The notes under the pieces were generated by a model that saw nothing but the letters and a program-made list of their open reading frames with translations, was not told the DNA's origin and searched no databases. Made by a program: the position numbers and the translations under genes. Positions 63,070-64,000 of a stretch of 64,000 nucleotides of DNA are shown here, piece by piece. This stretch comes from Falsiroseomonas algicola (GTDB taxonomy: Bacteria > Pseudomonadota > Alphaproteobacteria > Acetobacterales > Acetobacteraceae), in contig NZ_JAAIKB010000001.1 in the NCBI RefSeq assembly GCF_011040385.1, positions 620,001 through 684,000 of the forward strand, written 5' to 3'. Each line of letters opens with the position of its first letter. The first letter of the stretch is position 1.

Positions 63070-64000
63070 TCGGCAACGAGCCTACGCCCCCGGGACCGGA
63101 CGGCTCCACGCTGCTGGATGTGGCGGAGCTGTCGAAGCGATTCCCGCTTCGTCGCAAGGGCTGGTTCGGTGGCGGCCATCCCTCCCTGGTCCATGCGGTG
63201 GACGACGTCTCCTTCACCCTGTCACGGGGCGAGACTCTGGGCCTGGTCGGCGAATCCGGCTGCGGCAAATCGACGCTGGTCCGCCTCATCACGCGCCTCA
63301 CGGACCCGACCAGCGGCTCCATCCGCTTCGGCAGCCGCGAACTGGCCGACCTGCCCGCCAAGCGCTTCGCGCGGGATGCGGATCGCGCGCGCATCCAGAT
63401 CGTCTTCCAGGACGCCGGGGAGAGCATCAACCCGCGCTTCACCGCCGCCGACGCCATCGCCGATCCGCTGCGCAAGCTGAAGGGCGTGACGGGCCCTGAC
63501 CTCAAGGCGAAGGTCGAGGAAGCCGCGACGCTCTGCGGCCTGCCGGTCGAGCTGCTGGACCGCTTCCCGCACCAGCTCTCCGGCGGCCAGCGCGCGCGCG
63601 TCGGCATCGCCCGCGCCATCGCGACCAGGCCCGACCTGCTGGTACTGGACGAGCCGACGGCCGCGCTCGACGTCTCCGTCCAGGTCACGATCCTGCAGCT
63701 GCTGGTGCGGCTGCGGGAGACGCTGGGCATGTCCTACGTCTTCGTCAGCCACGACCTCAACGTGGTGCGCCTGCTCTGCGACCGCGTCATCGTCATGTAT
63801 CTCGGCCGCATCGTGGAAACCGGGCCGGCCGAACAGGTCTTCGCCAAGCCGCTGCACCCCTACACGCGGGGCCTGGTCGCCGCGGTGCCGCGGCTGGATG
63901 GCGTGCGGGATGGCGCGCTACGCCTGGCGGGCGACCCGAAGAGCCCGATCGACCCCGATCCCCATGCCTGCCGCTTCCATGGCCGCTGCCCCATTGGTAC
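63066..64000 (+). CDS. dppF: Dipeptide-type ABC transporter ATP-binding protein (DppF-like), cut by window end
   Basis: About 311 residues visible, with no stop before the window end. Walker [11 protein letters not shown]-loop [20 protein letters not shown], signature [15 protein letters not shown], Walker [15 protein letters not shown] and [27 protein letters not shown]. It runs into the terminal CRFHGRCP Cys block just before the edge, so only a few tens of residues are missing. Last gene seen of the dpp-type operon. Confidence 0.94.
   Translation, partial: MIGNEPTPPGPDGSTLLDVAELSKRFPLRRKGWFGGGHPSLVHAVDDVSFTLSRGETLGLVGESGCGKSTLVRLITRLTDPTSGSIRFGSRELADLPAKRFARDADRARIQIVFQDAGESINPRFTAADAIADPLRKLKGVTGPDLKAKVEEAATLCGLPVELLDRFPHQLSGGQRARVGIARAIATRPDLLVLDEPTAALDVSVQVTILQLLVRLRETLGMSYVFVSHDLNVVRLLCDRVIVMYLGRIVETGPAEQVFAKPLHPYTRGLVAAVPRLDGVRDGALRLAGDPKSPIDPDPHACRFHGRCPIG

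Noticed and set aside
1-64000. CRISPR arrays, insertion sequences, integrases, phage genes, tRNA or rRNA genes
   Set aside because: None seen: no regularly spaced repeats, no transposase-like motifs and no cloverleaf or rRNA-like segments were recognized on either strand.

Overview
The window is 64 kb of very GC-rich, tightly packed bacterial DNA. Gene content and style point to an alphaproteobacterium, most likely an Acetobacteraceae/Roseomonas-like organism. The supporting signs are the five-step hut route using HutF, abundant GTG/TTG starts with 4-bp ATGA/GTGA overlaps, a Bug-type solute-binding protein, many ABC and TRAP uptake systems, and an HWE-type histidine kinase. The genus is inferred from style; no rRNA or tRNA gene was seen.

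Layout. 1-3.95 kb: the end of a polysaccharide deacetylase, a lipocalin lipoprotein and a PAS/HWE sensor kinase. 4.1-13.3 kb: a histidine-utilization locus. hutC, hutF, an SDR and a GNAT lie on the minus strand and hutU, hutH, hutI and a thioesterase on the plus strand. They are arranged around a perfect 18-bp palindrome that is probably the HutC operator. 13.5-17.8 kb: small unknown genes, an HxlR regulator divergent from an NTF2-like/SDR pair, a DMT exporter, a MOSC protein and an Rrf2 regulator. 18.0-21.7 kb: a sulfate ABC importer (sbp-cysT-cysW-cysA). 22.3-25.8 kb: an NrtA/CmpA-type ABC importer followed by cyanase, probably a cynABDS cyanate operon. 25.8-27.5 kb: a GH43-like beta-propeller protein and an unknown protein.

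27.5-35.1 kb: a compact organophosphate-type cluster. HAD phosphatase-phnD-phnC-phnE-phnE-glpD form one overlapping minus-strand unit. A DeoR repressor and a PfkB-family kinase lie divergently upstream. 35.2-39.3 kb: a TRAP transporter whose DctP gene is separated from DctQM by an inverted enolase-superfamily gene. 39.3-43.3 kb: a Bug-type binding protein divergent from a three-subunit FAD/2Fe-2S/FAD amino-acid or opine dehydrogenase. 43.3-46.3 kb: an MBL-fold nuclease, a LOG-family protein, a small basic protein and a cold-shock protein.

46.5-58.4 kb: an accessory glycan locus. It holds an APH-fold phosphotransferase, a 1838-residue protein, an uncharacterized 665-residue protein and an 846-residue double glycosyltransferase. 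The 1838-residue protein is the most unusual item. By my reading it carries two galectin-like domains, a helical middle, a GT31-like beta-1,3-glycosyltransferase domain with DDD and EDxxxG motifs, and a C-terminal GT2/GT92-like domain. Galectin+GT31 fusions are known from plants, so a bacterial version with a second transferase would be notable. 58.5-64 kb: a dipeptide-type ABC importer (dppABCDF-like, last gene cut by the window end), with a cluster of strong hairpins between the binding-protein gene and the first permease gene.
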